This document shows positions 1-6,013 of a stretch of DNA of 8,483 nt, in pieces. The notes beneath the pieces were generated by a model. That model was not told the DNA's origin and ran no database searches. It was given only the letters and a program-made list of their open reading frames with translations. The position numbers and the translations under genes are program-made. The stretch's first letter is position 1; each line of letters opens with the position of its first letter. This DNA comes from Acidimicrobiales bacterium (GTDB lineage Bacteria; Actinomycetota; Acidimicrobiia; Acidimicrobiales; SHLQ01): positions 1 to 8,483 of the forward strand of contig JABDJW010000192.1 of NCBI GenBank assembly GCA_013002375.1, read 5' to 3'.

Positions 1-1
1 G

Positions 2-661
2 GTCGAGACCGAACTGGGCTGGGAGTTCATCCAGATCTACGGCCTCACCGAGACCTCTCCGCTGCTCACCATGAACCGCAGCCGGGCCGAGTGGGACGAT
101 CTCGATCCGGCCGAGCGGGCCAGCCGCCTGGCTCGGCAGGGCGCACCGGCCCTGGGGGTGCGGCTCAGGACCGACGAGACCGGGGAGGTGTTGGCCCAGT
201 CGAACGTCGTGTTGAAGAGCTACTGGCAGCAACCCGACGCCTCGGCCCAAGCGCTCGCCGACGGCTGGTTCCACACCGGCGACGGCGGCGAGATCGACGA
301 CGAGAATTACCTCGGCCTCCAGGATCGCAAGAAGGACGTGATCATCTCCGGTGGTGAGAACGTGTCGTCGATCGAAGTCGAAGACTGCCTCTTCAGCCAC
401 GAAGCGGTCGCCGAGGTCGCCGTGATCGGGGTTCCCGATGACAAATGGGGCGAGACCGTCAAGGCCCTCGTGGTGCTCGCCGATGGCGCGGCAGCGACCG
501 AACAGGAACTGATCGATCACTGCCGCGAGCACCTGGCGCACTTCAAGTGCCCCACCTCGGTCGAGGTACGGGCCGAACTGGCCCGCACCGCAACCGGCAA
601 GCTTCAGAAGTTCAAACTTCGCGCGCCCTACTGGGAAGGGCTCGACCGCCAGGTCAACTAG
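2..661 (+). CDS. Acyl-CoA ligase (AMP-forming, ANL superfamily), C-terminal part, 5' truncated by window edge
   Basis: This would activate a carboxylic acid, probably a fatty or aromatic acid, to its CoA thioester through an acyl-adenylate in the cytoplasm. The frame is open from base 2, so the first ATG (71) is internal and the true start lies outside the window. Visible ANL motifs in order are: YGLTETSP at the left edge (motif A5); GWFHTGDGGEID (A7, with the Asp that contacts the ATP ribose); the hinge DRKKDVIISGGENVSSIEVE (A8); and RTATGKLQKFKLR near the C-terminus (A10), whose Lys in TGK is the expected catalytic lysine. These match the FadK/AlkK-like medium- and long-chain ligases, but specificity cannot be read from this half. 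About 219 residues of a usual 500-550 are present. The stop TAG shares CTAG with the stop of the convergent secreted-protein gene. Confidence 0.95.
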   Translation, partial: VETELGWEFIQIYGLTETSPLLTMNRSRAEWDDLDPAERASRLARQGAPALGVRLRTDETGEVLAQSNVVLKSYWQQPDASAQALADGWFHTGDGGEIDDENYLGLQDRKKDVIISGGENVSSIEVEDCLFSHEAVAEVAVIGVPDDKWGETVKALVVLADGAAATEQELIDHCREHLAHFKCPTSVEVRAELARTATGKLQKFKLRAPYWEGLDRQVN

Positions 662-1170
662 GCGGCGTCGGCGATCTGCAGCTCGAAACCGCCGGTCACC
701 CATGGGGTCCAGCCGCGATGCCGGGTGCGGAACTTGCCCTCACCGTCGAGGTACGCGGTGCCCGCGCCACGGGCCCGGAACGCCCCAGAACCTTCGGCGA
801 CGATCGTGAAGTCGCTGCCCTTCAGGCCAATCTGACCGCGAAAACCCTCGAGCGTGATGGTCGTGGTGCGAGTGAGTTCCTCGGCCCGATCACTTTCGGC
901 GTTGTGGTTGCGCACGCGCACCCGCAGGTCGCCGGCGTGATCGGTGATCACGATGTCGCCGTCGATGCGCATGCCGAGGCGTCCGCCCATCGATACCTCC
1001 ATCGTGCCCGTGCCGACCGCTGCCAGATAGCCGCGCCCGGAAATGGTCTGCAATCGATTGGAATCCCCCGATTCCTCGGCCACCTCCTGGGCGCTGGCGG
1101 TGGCGGGGACCAGGAGGAGAACGGCCAACAGGGCGACCAGGGCTGTGCTGATTGATGTGATGCGACGCAT
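658..1170 (-). CDS. Secreted, probably beta-rich orphan protein with Sec signal peptide
   Basis: I do not recognise this 170-residue protein. The N-terminus is a textbook signal peptide: MRRITS, then a hydrophobic core ALVALLAVLLLV, then a cleavage site likely after ATASA (about residue 27). The mature part, about 143 residues, is rich in Gly, Thr and Val and alternates polar and apolar residues (for example GTGTMEVSMGGRLGMRIDGD), which suggests an all-beta exported protein. It has no cysteine, no lipobox and no second membrane segment. I chose the ATG at 1170 because AAAGGA (1180-1185) lies 9 bases upstream and the signal peptide begins cleanly there; a longer frame reaches 1236 but adds sequence unlike a signal peptide. 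It is divergent from prmA and convergent with the ligase, so it is probably monocistronic. No function can be assigned. Confidence 0.82.
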   Translation of the reverse strand: MRRITSISTALVALLAVLLLVPATASAQEVAEESGDSNRLQTISGRGYLAAVGTGTMEVSMGGRLGMRIDGDIVITDHAGDLRVRVRNHNAESDRAEELTRTTTITLEGFRGQIGLKGSDFTIVAEGSGAFRARGAGTAYLDGEGKFRTRHRGWTPWVTGGFELQIADAA

Positions 1171-1179
1171 GGGAAGCAT

Positions 1180-1185
1180 TCCTTT
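1180..1185 (-). promoter_or_regulatory. Ribosome binding site deciding the start of the secreted protein
   Basis: On the minus strand AAAGGA stands 9 bases before the ATG at 1170 and directly abuts an upstream in-frame ATG at 1179. The spacing favours 1170. This gene therefore appears to use a leader and Shine-Dalgarno, unlike several neighbours. A perfect TTGACA lies upstream (1250-1255, minus) but I see no -10 hexamer at 16-18 bases from it, so I do not call a promoter. Confidence 0.6.
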
Positions 1186-1275
1186 CGTTGTGGTTGTCCC
1201 CACGGTCCGACGGAGATGTAAGGATCCCGTGAGCAATCTGCGACGAGAGTGTCAAGAGCGTTCCCGATCCGGCCG

Positions 1276-1287
1276 TAGGTTGGAGGT
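1276..1287 (+). promoter_or_regulatory. Putative leaderless -10 element of the PrmA-like gene
   Basis: TAGGTT (1276-1281) fits TANNNT and ends exactly 6 bases before the ATG at 1288, placing the predicted transcription start on the A of ATG. The intervening GGAGGT looks like a Shine-Dalgarno but touches the start codon, too close to work as one. The same layout recurs at other genes in the window. No clear -35 is visible. Confidence 0.5.
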
Positions 1288-2073
1288 ATGACGTCGTCGC
1301 CCAACGGTGCTCGCGGGCTGCAGGTGCAGGTCGACGCCATCGATCACGAGATTGCCGCCGATCGGCTGTGGCAACTCGGCGCCAACGCGGTCGTGGCGTA
1401 CCCCGACCACCTCCACGCCGGCTTCGACACGCTCGAGCAGGCCCAACGGGCCCGAGCCCAACTGCCCTGGCCGGCCACGGTCGATCCACCGGCCGATCCC
1501 GCGGCCTGGTACGAAGCCTGGAAGCCCCACGCGCCGATCGTCGAGCTCGAGCGACTCGTGATCCACCCGCCGTGGAAAGACCCACCGCCGCTCGACGGTC
1601 GACGGTCGATTTCGATCGATCCGGGCCTGGCGTTCGGCCACGGCGCACATCCGACCACTCGGCTACTGCTCGAGGCGCTCGAGCACCAGGTGCAGCCCGG
1701 CGACCGGGTGCTGGACGTGGGATGTGGGTCTGGCGTTCTGGCGTTGGCCGCAGCCGCACTGGGCGCGGCATCGGTGCTGGCGATTGACATCGACCCGATC
1801 GCGGTGGCCCAGACCCGTCAGAACGCGGCGGCCAATCAGTTCGACGTCATTGCGGCATCAACCCCCATCGAGTCCCTGCCGGGCAGCTACGACCTCGTCG
1901 TCGTGAACATGATTCAGTCCGAACTCGGTGCGGTTGCGGCGGACCTGCTTCGCCTCACCGGTCGAGCACTCCTGGTCAGCGGGTTACTCACCGGCCAGAC
2001 CGTCCGAACCCTCCCCGAGCTCGTGACCATCGCCGAGCGCGATGGTTGGCAGGCGTGTCACGCCGACCGTTGA
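1288..2073 (+). CDS. prmA: PrmA-like 50S ribosomal protein L11 methyltransferase
   Basis: This is a class I SAM-dependent methyltransferase of the PrmA family, which trimethylates lysines and the N-terminus of ribosomal protein L11. The 261-residue protein has a small N-terminal domain (about 1-75) of the kind that binds L11, a linker with WYEAWKPHAPI, then the signature DPGLAFGHGAHPTT (111-124). SAM motif I is VLDVGCGSGVLAL (141-153), motif II acid is DIDP (157-160), and the motif IV asparagine is in VVVNMIQ (N197). Most PrmA proteins read GTGTHPTT, while this one has GHGAHPTT. It is somewhat shorter than the roughly 290-residue E. coli enzyme, mainly in the N-terminal domain. PrmA is often beside dnaJ or rsmE, which are absent here. 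Strong family call; the exact protein target is inferred from the family. Confidence 0.88.
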   Translation: MTSSPNGARGLQVQVDAIDHEIAADRLWQLGANAVVAYPDHLHAGFDTLEQAQRARAQLPWPATVDPPADPAAWYEAWKPHAPIVELERLVIHPPWKDPPPLDGRRSISIDPGLAFGHGAHPTTRLLLEALEHQVQPGDRVLDVGCGSGVLALAAAALGAASVLAIDIDPIAVAQTRQNAAANQFDVIAASTPIESLPGSYDLVVVNMIQSELGAVAADLLRLTGRALLVSGLLTGQTVRTLPELVTIAERDGWQACHADR

Positions 2074-2117
2074 CCCACGCTCCTCGACGCCGTCCCAGCC
2101 CCCTTGGCCCCGGGCGG

Positions 2118-2129
2118 TATCCTGGAACC
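2118..2129 (+). promoter_or_regulatory. Putative leaderless -10 element of the membrane-protein gene
   Basis: TATCCT (2118-2123) is a good TANNNT hexamer, followed by 6 bases and the ATG at 2130. No Shine-Dalgarno-like purine tract is placed for this ATG. This supports both the start choice and independent transcription from within the 56-base gap after prmA. Confidence 0.55.
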
Positions 2130-2576
2130 ATGAACACCATCGAACCCGGCGGCACCAGGGGCGGACTCGGCCTGTTTTTTGGCGGCATCGCCCTCACCGC
2201 GATCTCGTTCTGGTTCTTCATGGACTCGGTGAGGGTGAACAGCTACGGCAACGGGCTGATCTCGCGCGGGTTCGGCGGCTTTGGCGGCACCGGCAACATG
2301 GGCGTGATCTTCCTCCCGCTGCTGGTCGGCATCGGCGCACTGTTCTACGACGCCAGCAAGCGCTGGGCCTGGGTGATCTTCGGCGGCGGGCTGGTGCTGA
2401 TCATCGTGGAGATCGTCAGCAAGTTGAACTTCTTCTTCGACCTGAAGCTCTCCCACTTCTTGCTCATGCTGGGCGGGTTCTCGGCCGGAATCGGCCTGAT
2501 CCTGCGTTCGATCCGACCGGTGCCGGCCGAACCTCGGGAGCCCGATCACAAACTGCCGGAGCGCACGACGCCGTAG
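2130..2576 (+). CDS. Small four-helix membrane protein of unknown function
   Basis: I do not recognise this 148-residue protein. It has four predicted membrane segments at about residues 12-33 (LGLFFGG...FWFFMDSV), 57-73 (MGVIFLPLLVG...), 79-97 (WAWVIFGGGLVLIIVEIV) and 108-126 (SHFLLMLGGFSAGIGLIL). A Gly-rich loop, GNGLISRGFGGFGGTGN (40-56), joins helices 1 and 2, and the charged tail RPVPAEPREPDHKLPERTTP follows. The loop between helices 1 and 2 and the short Lys/Arg connectors suggest both termini in the cytoplasm. The frame is open further upstream, but the ATG at 2130 follows a leaderless -10 and begins just before the first helix. It lies between prmA and the cupin gene on the same strand, 56 bases from each, without an evident functional link. 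Confidence 0.75.
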   Translation: MNTIEPGGTRGGLGLFFGGIALTAISFWFFMDSVRVNSYGNGLISRGFGGFGGTGNMGVIFLPLLVGIGALFYDASKRWAWVIFGGGLVLIIVEIVSKLNFFFDLKLSHFLLMLGGFSAGIGLILRSIRPVPAEPREPDHKLPERTTP

Positions 2577-2632
2577 CCACCGGGCTCGCCCATCGATTGC
2601 CATGCCCGGCGCGATCGCGGCAAAGTGGTTGG

Positions 2633-3094
2633 ATGCTGACCGAACTGACCGAAGCAATCCACCGCGGCGACGACGATCTCCCCTTTCTCGATACCGGCAC
2701 CGGCACCTGGCTGAAGCTGTGCATGGTCGATCTCGGCGCCGGCTTGTGGGTGATCCGAAACCGCTTCGATGCGGGGGTGCAGGTGCAGAAGCACAAACAC
2801 ACCGGCGCGGTATTCGGCTTCACGCTGGCCGGTGCGTGGAAGTACGCCGAGTACGACTACGTCAACCGGGCCGGCTCGTTCCTGTTCGAGCCGGCCGGGT
2901 CGGAGCACACGCTCACCGTGCCGGCCGACAACACCGAGCAGACCGACGTCTGGTTCGCGATCTATGGCGCCAACCTCAACCTGGCCGCCGACGGCTCGAT
3001 CGAATCGATCACCGACGCGGCCGGCATCCTGGCTGCCTACCGGGCGATGGCCGCGGCCGCTGGCCACCCGGACCCCGACGTCGTCGTGCGCTAG
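2633..3094 (+). CDS. Cupin dioxygenase-like protein, 2,4'-dihydroxyacetophenone dioxygenase family
   Basis: This 153-residue single-domain cupin resembles the 2,4'-dihydroxyacetophenone dioxygenases, non-haem iron enzymes that cleave a carbon-carbon bond in 4-hydroxyacetophenone breakdown. The first cupin motif is QKHKHTGAVFGFTLAGAW, with His54 and His56 as likely metal ligands. The second is GSFLFEPAGSEHTLTV, with His92 as the likely third ligand. The family also shows the WKYAEYDYV segment between the motifs. There is no signal peptide, so it should be cytoplasmic. The start ATG at 2633 was chosen because the protein begins there in usual family fashion; an AT-poor hexamer CAAAGT sits 6 bases upstream of the ATG, a weak match to the leaderless -10 layout. 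Some relatives are ChrR-like anti-sigma cupins or of unknown role, so the actual substrate is open. No other acetophenone-pathway gene is visible. Confidence 0.75.
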   Translation: MLTELTEAIHRGDDDLPFLDTGTGTWLKLCMVDLGAGLWVIRNRFDAGVQVQKHKHTGAVFGFTLAGAWKYAEYDYVNRAGSFLFEPAGSEHTLTVPADNTEQTDVWFAIYGANLNLAADGSIESITDAAGILAAYRAMAAAAGHPDPDVVVR

Positions 3095-3101
3095 CCCGAA
3101 A

Positions 3102-3142
3102 TTCTTGCCGAAAACCACGACTGCGATGGTTTTCGGCAAGAA
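3102..3142. repeat. Perfect 16-bp inverted repeat, hairpin between convergent genes
   Basis: TTCTTGCCGAAAACCA (3102-3117) is followed by a 9-base loop and its exact reverse complement (3127-3142). The hairpin begins 8 bases after the cupin stop and lies in the 178-bp gap before the convergent TSUP gene end. A bidirectional terminator is the simplest role, but neither side has a run of T after the stem, and the arms are longer and more perfect than needed. A second small hairpin (AACGG/CCGTT, 3144-3162) follows at once. It could instead be a copy of a dispersed palindromic repeat. The rest of the gap up to 3272 holds nothing I can identify. Confidence 0.7.
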
Positions 3143-3272
3143 GAACGGAAGGGTGAACCGTTGGGCGCAGCGAAGGTGTTGTTGTGGGAGGCCGGCGACA
3201 CTGCGTACCGCCTGGAATCGGGCCTCAGCCTCGAGGTCACCCTTGCCCTCTTCTCCTGACGCAAGGTTCTCC

Positions 3273-3998
3273 TTAGAGCAGGGCACGAGCCAACAGCCGC
3301 ACGCCCAACGCGATCAGGACCAGGCGGAAGACGACGGCGAGACGATCTTCGCTGATGCGGCCCAGCAGTCGAGCGCCAATCCAACTCCCGGCCACCACGC
3401 CGGCGACGCCGACGGCGATGACGTCGAGGTGATCCTGAATCGCAAAGCCCTGCAGCCCGAACGCCACCAACTTCGCGGCATGAGCGAAGATCTGGCTCGT
3501 GGCCGCGGTGGCGACGAAGGCCACGTGGGAGGCGGTCGCCGCCTTGAAGAAGGCCGCGGTGAATGGGCCGCTCGCGCCGACCGTCGTGTTCAGAAACCCG
3601 GAGAGCGCGCCGACGCCGATCAGCGCGTTGGGCGGGATCGTTCCGCTCCCCCGCCACGCCAGCCAGGCCGGTCGTAGCGCGTACATCAGAACGAACCCGC
3701 CGAGCAGCAGCCGAGTCGCATCCTCGGGCACGGAGCTGGCGACATAGGCCCCGAGCAGTGAGGCCGGCAGGAGCAGGATCGCGGCGCGTCCGACCACCGC
3801 CCACGCAATGTTCGAGCGCAGAAGGGCGGCCCGGGATCCGTTGGCCATGAGCTGGATGGCGCCCTGGATCGGCACGGCAGTGGTCGGCGCGAAGAACTGG
3901 GCGAGCACGCCGAGGAGGATCACCCCGCCGCCCAACCCCGCCACCGCGCTGAGCACCGCCGTCAACAGCGCTGCACCGCCGATGACAACAAGATCCAT
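3273..3998 (-). CDS. TSUP (TauE/SafE) family permease
   Basis: This is a 241-residue polytopic membrane protein of the sulfite exporter TauE/SafE (TSUP, DUF81) family, which moves sulfite, sulfoacetate, thiosulfate or other small organic anions across the cytoplasmic membrane. It shows the family's two-fold pattern: an N-terminal half starting with VIGGAALLTAVLSAVAGLGGGVILLGVL (G-rich first helix) and a second half starting IGVGALSGFLNTTVGASGPFTAAFF, each carrying the G/P-rich signature. About seven or eight helices are expected, and the length is normal. I start at the ATG at 3998; a TTG at 4013 would add five residues, but the ATG is preceded by a well-placed leaderless -10. It lies downstream of rraA on the same strand with a 123-base gap. 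The substrate cannot be read from sequence; a sulfur compound is suggested by the sulfotransferase two genes upstream. Confidence 0.85.
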   Translation of the reverse strand: MDLVVIGGAALLTAVLSAVAGLGGGVILLGVLAQFFAPTTAVPIQGAIQLMANGSRAALLRSNIAWAVVGRAAILLLPASLLGAYVASSVPEDATRLLLGGFVLMYALRPAWLAWRGSGTIPPNALIGVGALSGFLNTTVGASGPFTAAFFKAATASHVAFVATAATSQIFAHAAKLVAFGLQGFAIQDHLDVIAVGVAGVVAGSWIGARLLGRISEDRLAVVFRLVLIALGVRLLARALL

Positions 3999-4032
3999 AG
4001 CTGAACCATACAAGTAAACTACAAGCGCACAA
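3999..4032 (-). promoter_or_regulatory. Putative leaderless promoter of the TSUP gene
   Basis: On the minus strand TATGGT (4005-4010) ends 6 bases before the ATG at 3998. TTGTGC (4027-4032) lies 16 bases further upstream as a weak -35, sharing TTG with the consensus. The stretch is visibly more AT-rich than its surroundings. This argues that TSUP has its own promoter and starts at ATG 3998, not at TTG 4013. Confidence 0.5.
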
Positions 4033-4041
4033 AACCAAGGA

Positions 4042-4074
4042 GGTCAGACTCGAAGTCGCCAGAAGGGGTCAGAC
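4042..4074 (-). repeat. Two direct copies of GTCTGACC upstream of the TSUP promoter
   Basis: GTCTGACC (read on the minus strand) occurs at 4042-4049 and 4067-4074, 25 bases apart start to start. The two boxes lie just upstream of the putative TSUP -35, a position typical of activator sites. Between them is a small dyad, GACT-TCG-AGTC. Boxes of GTCTGACC type also resemble ends of dispersed palindromic repeats, so a repeat remnant is the alternative. Confidence 0.4.
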
Positions 4075-4100
4075 GCCAAAACCGGCGCCACCGGATCGGT

Positions 4101-4121
4101 GCTCCACGAGACCGTTGGAGC
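4101..4121 (-). terminator. Weak hairpin directly after rraA
   Basis: On the minus strand GCTCCA (4116-4121) pairs with TGGAGC (4101-4106) across a 9-base loop, starting one base after the rraA stop codon. There is no T-tract, so it is a weak candidate for termination between rraA and TSUP. Confidence 0.25.
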
Positions 4122-4607
4122 TCAGAGTTCCTTCGAACTGACCAAGACGCCGTCGGCGTCGGCATAGATCCAGTCGCCGGGGTTCACGGCGACACCGCCG
4201 ATCGAGATCCCCACGTTCTCTTGGCCTTCGCCGCGCTTCACGCTCTTGCGCGGGCACGTACCCAGGGCGACAACGCCAGTGTCCATCTGGTCGATCAGCG
4301 CAGAATCCCGAATGCAGCCGTTGACGACGATGCCCGACCACCCGTTGGCGATGGCCAGGTGAGCCAGGTTGTCGCCGACCAGAGCACACCGGTTCGAGCC
4401 ACCCCCGTCGACGACCAGGACGGCTCCGTCGCCAGGGAATTCGAGCGCCCTGCGAACCAACGTGTTGTCCTCGAAGACCTGCAGGGTGCGGGCCTGCCCG
4501 GCGAAGTGAGGGCGCTGACCGAAGCAGCGCCACGGCAGGGGCACGACCTTGACGGCATCGCCGTGTTCATCACAGAGGTCGGCAGTCGCAAAATCCATAA
4601 CGCTCAT
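4122..4607 (-). CDS. rraA: RraA family protein (regulator of RNase E activity A / HMG aldolase fold)
   Basis: This 161-residue protein matches RraA, a trimeric cytoplasmic protein that binds RNase E and modulates mRNA decay in enterobacteria; relatives are class II 4-hydroxy-4-methyl-2-oxoglutarate aldolases. It starts with the family pattern DFATADLCDEHGDAV, followed by FAGQARTLQVFEDNTLV, VLVVDGGGSNRCALVGDNLAHLA (GDN at 78-80), GWSGIVVNGCIRDS (R100, D101) and GTCPRKSVKRGEGQENV. The RD pair and the GDN region are those that build the aldolase metal site, though the full Gly-Glu-x-x-Ala aldolase motif is not evident. The length equals that of E. coli RraA. Start 4607 is chosen; ATG 4598, with GAGAAG 9 bases before it, is an almost equal alternative. 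It lies 29 bases after the sulfotransferase stop, so co-transcription is likely. Old annotations call this family MenG in error. Confidence 0.88.
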   Translation of the reverse strand: MSVMDFATADLCDEHGDAVKVVPLPWRCFGQRPHFAGQARTLQVFEDNTLVRRALEFPGDGAVLVVDGGGSNRCALVGDNLAHLAIANGWSGIVVNGCIRDSALIDQMDTGVVALGTCPRKSVKRGEGQENVGISIGGVAVNPGDWIYADADGVLVSSKEL

Positions 4608-4636
4608 CTTCTCTACGTCGTTCCTTGGGCAGGACT

Positions 4637-5890
4637 TTAGACGCCGAAGGCGTCCCGGTAGTCGGAGCACGCGGCTCGGACTGCCTCGGCGCTCGACCCG
4701 AAGTCGGCCAGGTCATAGGCCACCCGCCCATATTTGCCCCGAGGGTGATCGACCATGAACCGCTCCATGTTGGCCCGCACGGCCGCGGTGAACGGTTGAT
4801 CGGCGACCTCGTAGATCCGTTCGATCATGGCCACGTCGTCGACCATGAAGTCGTCGAAGCGCACGTCGATCACCCGGTCGGCCGGCACCAGGTCGCGCTG
4901 GTCGGCCGCGGCCTGGCACATCTCGGTGAGTCGCCCGACCCAGTACGGGCCGATCTCGTGCACCCGATCAGGCTCGCGGCTCATGCGGCCGGTGTATTGC
5001 ACCATGGTGGCCATCGAGCCGGCGATCGCGGCCGGATCCCGGTGGGTGCGCACCACGACCGCGTCGGGGAACACGTTCATCAACGCCGCGTACTGCTCGA
5101 CATGCTGTGGACTCTTCAGCAACCACCGATCACCCGCCGGGCGCAGCCAGCTGAGCGCCTTCAAGATGGTCTTCATGTACTCGTAGAACGGTGTCTGATC
5201 GTGCGCGACGTACCAAGCCTTCCACGACGGCATGATGGCCATCGTCTCGAACAACATCGTCGAGAAGCCGATCGCCAAGAGCTGGATCTCCTCGTGCACG
5301 TGATCGGCATACATGTCGTGCATCCGACGAAAGTGCGGCAGCGTGACGTTGAGGCCCGCCAGCGACTCCTCGGTTCGGGTGTACCGGGGGTCGACCTCGA
5401 AGGTCTGGCCCTGCTCGGCCAGCGGTGGCACCGGCTCGACGCTCTCCCAGTACGGCAACGTGCGCAGGCTCGGGTCGGCCGACATCAGGTTGTGCATGTG
5501 GGTCGTGCCGGTTCGACCCTGCCCGGCGATGACGATCGGCGCGGTGATCTCGACGTCGTGGATCTCCGGATGTCGCTTCAGGAGATCGGTGATCAAGGCC
5601 CGGTTGCGAGCCAGCCCGACCAGCGTCGACCAGTGGCTGAACCGGCCGAGCGAACTCAGGGCTCCTTCGGCGGCCATGGCCCCAACCAGCACGCCCATCG
5701 GTTCCTCGAAGTCACCGGCCCCGAAGTCGTCGAGACCGGTCTCCTCGGCGGCTTGGGCCAAGAGCCCTTCGGCGGTCCACGGGATCGCATCGGCCATCGG
5801 CGCAACCAGCTCGAAGGCCGCAGCGATGTCGTCGCTGTATCGCGGTTCGTTCAGGTCATCGATCCGGATGTCGGCTGGTCGTTCCACCAT
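4637..5890 (-). CDS. Sulfotransferase family protein (PAPS-dependent)
   Basis: This 417-residue cytoplasmic protein belongs to the large bacterial sulfotransferase family, which transfers sulfate from PAPS to an alcohol, sugar or lipid. The PAPS 5'-phosphosulfate loop is IAGQGRTGTTHMHNLM (about 121-136). The 3'-phosphate binding region follows, with WLLKSPQHV (256-264) and VVVRTHRDPAAIAGSMATM (278-296), whose Arg and Ser are the expected ligands. An all-alpha N-terminal region (about 1-110) precedes the P-loop, as in mycobacterial and other actinobacterial members. I start at ATG 5890; the frame continues to a GTG at 5941, but that extension has no family-like sequence and would reach the tandem repeat upstream. 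The hexamer GAAACT 6 bases before ATG 5890 is a weak leaderless -10. rraA follows at 29 bases. The acceptor substrate is unknown. Confidence 0.85.
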   Translation of the reverse strand: MVERPADIRIDDLNEPRYSDDIAAAFELVAPMADAIPWTAEGLLAQAAEETGLDDFGAGDFEEPMGVLVGAMAAEGALSSLGRFSHWSTLVGLARNRALITDLLKRHPEIHDVEITAPIVIAGQGRTGTTHMHNLMSADPSLRTLPYWESVEPVPPLAEQGQTFEVDPRYTRTEESLAGLNVTLPHFRRMHDMYADHVHEEIQLLAIGFSTMLFETMAIMPSWKAWYVAHDQTPFYEYMKTILKALSWLRPAGDRWLLKSPQHVEQYAALMNVFPDAVVVRTHRDPAAIAGSMATMVQYTGRMSREPDRVHEIGPYWVGRLTEMCQAAADQRDLVPADRVIDVRFDDFMVDDVAMIERIYEVADQPFTAAVRANMERFMVDHPRGKYGRVAYDLADFGSSAEAVRAACSDYRDAFGV

Positions 5891-5933
5891 CACCGGAGTT
5901 TCGCGCACCGCTCCCCCGTCGGTCACAACTACG

Positions 5934-5969
5934 ATCGACACGCCGATCGAGACGACGATCGAGACGACG
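5934..5969. repeat. Three tandem 12-bp units in the divergent promoter region
   Basis: ATCGAGACGACG occurs twice in a row (5946-5957, 5958-5969) and is preceded by a degenerate copy, ATCGACACGCCG (5934-5945), with two mismatches. It lies in the 123-bp gap between the divergent sulfotransferase and O-antigen-ligase-like genes, where both promoters should be. It may be a regulatory array or only simple-sequence slippage. Confidence 0.55.
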
Positions 5970-6013
5970 ACGCCGAGAGGCCACTAGCGAGCGCACGGAA
6001 GGCGGCTTGGGGC

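Noticed and set aside
1250..1255. Perfect TTGACA on the minus strand upstream of the secreted protein
   Set aside because: No -10-like hexamer occurs 16-18 bases downstream, so it is not called as a promoter.
2577..2632. Cupin and membrane protein as a functional operon
   Set aside because: They are on the same strand 56 bases apart, but each has its own start signal and there is no family link between them.
2546..3286. Minus-strand frame through the cupin gene and the hairpin region
   Set aside because: Most of it is a shadow of the cupin. The part over the intergenic gap has no start signal and would place a perfect hairpin inside coding sequence.
3091..4038. Long minus-strand frame overlapping the TSUP gene
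   Set aside because: Its translation is Arg-rich and low in complexity, while the other frame encodes an unmistakable TSUP permease.
4385..4400. GGTTCGAGCC, resembling a tRNA T-loop
   Set aside because: It lies inside the rraA coding region and no acceptor or anticodon stem can be built around it.
4625..6013. Plus-strand frame open for about 460 codons upstream of the O-antigen-ligase-like gene
   Set aside because: It is antisense to the sulfotransferase and rraA start, its translation is rich in Arg, His, Gly and Asp without family motifs, and long stop-free antisense frames are normal at this GC content. The real gene starts near 6014.
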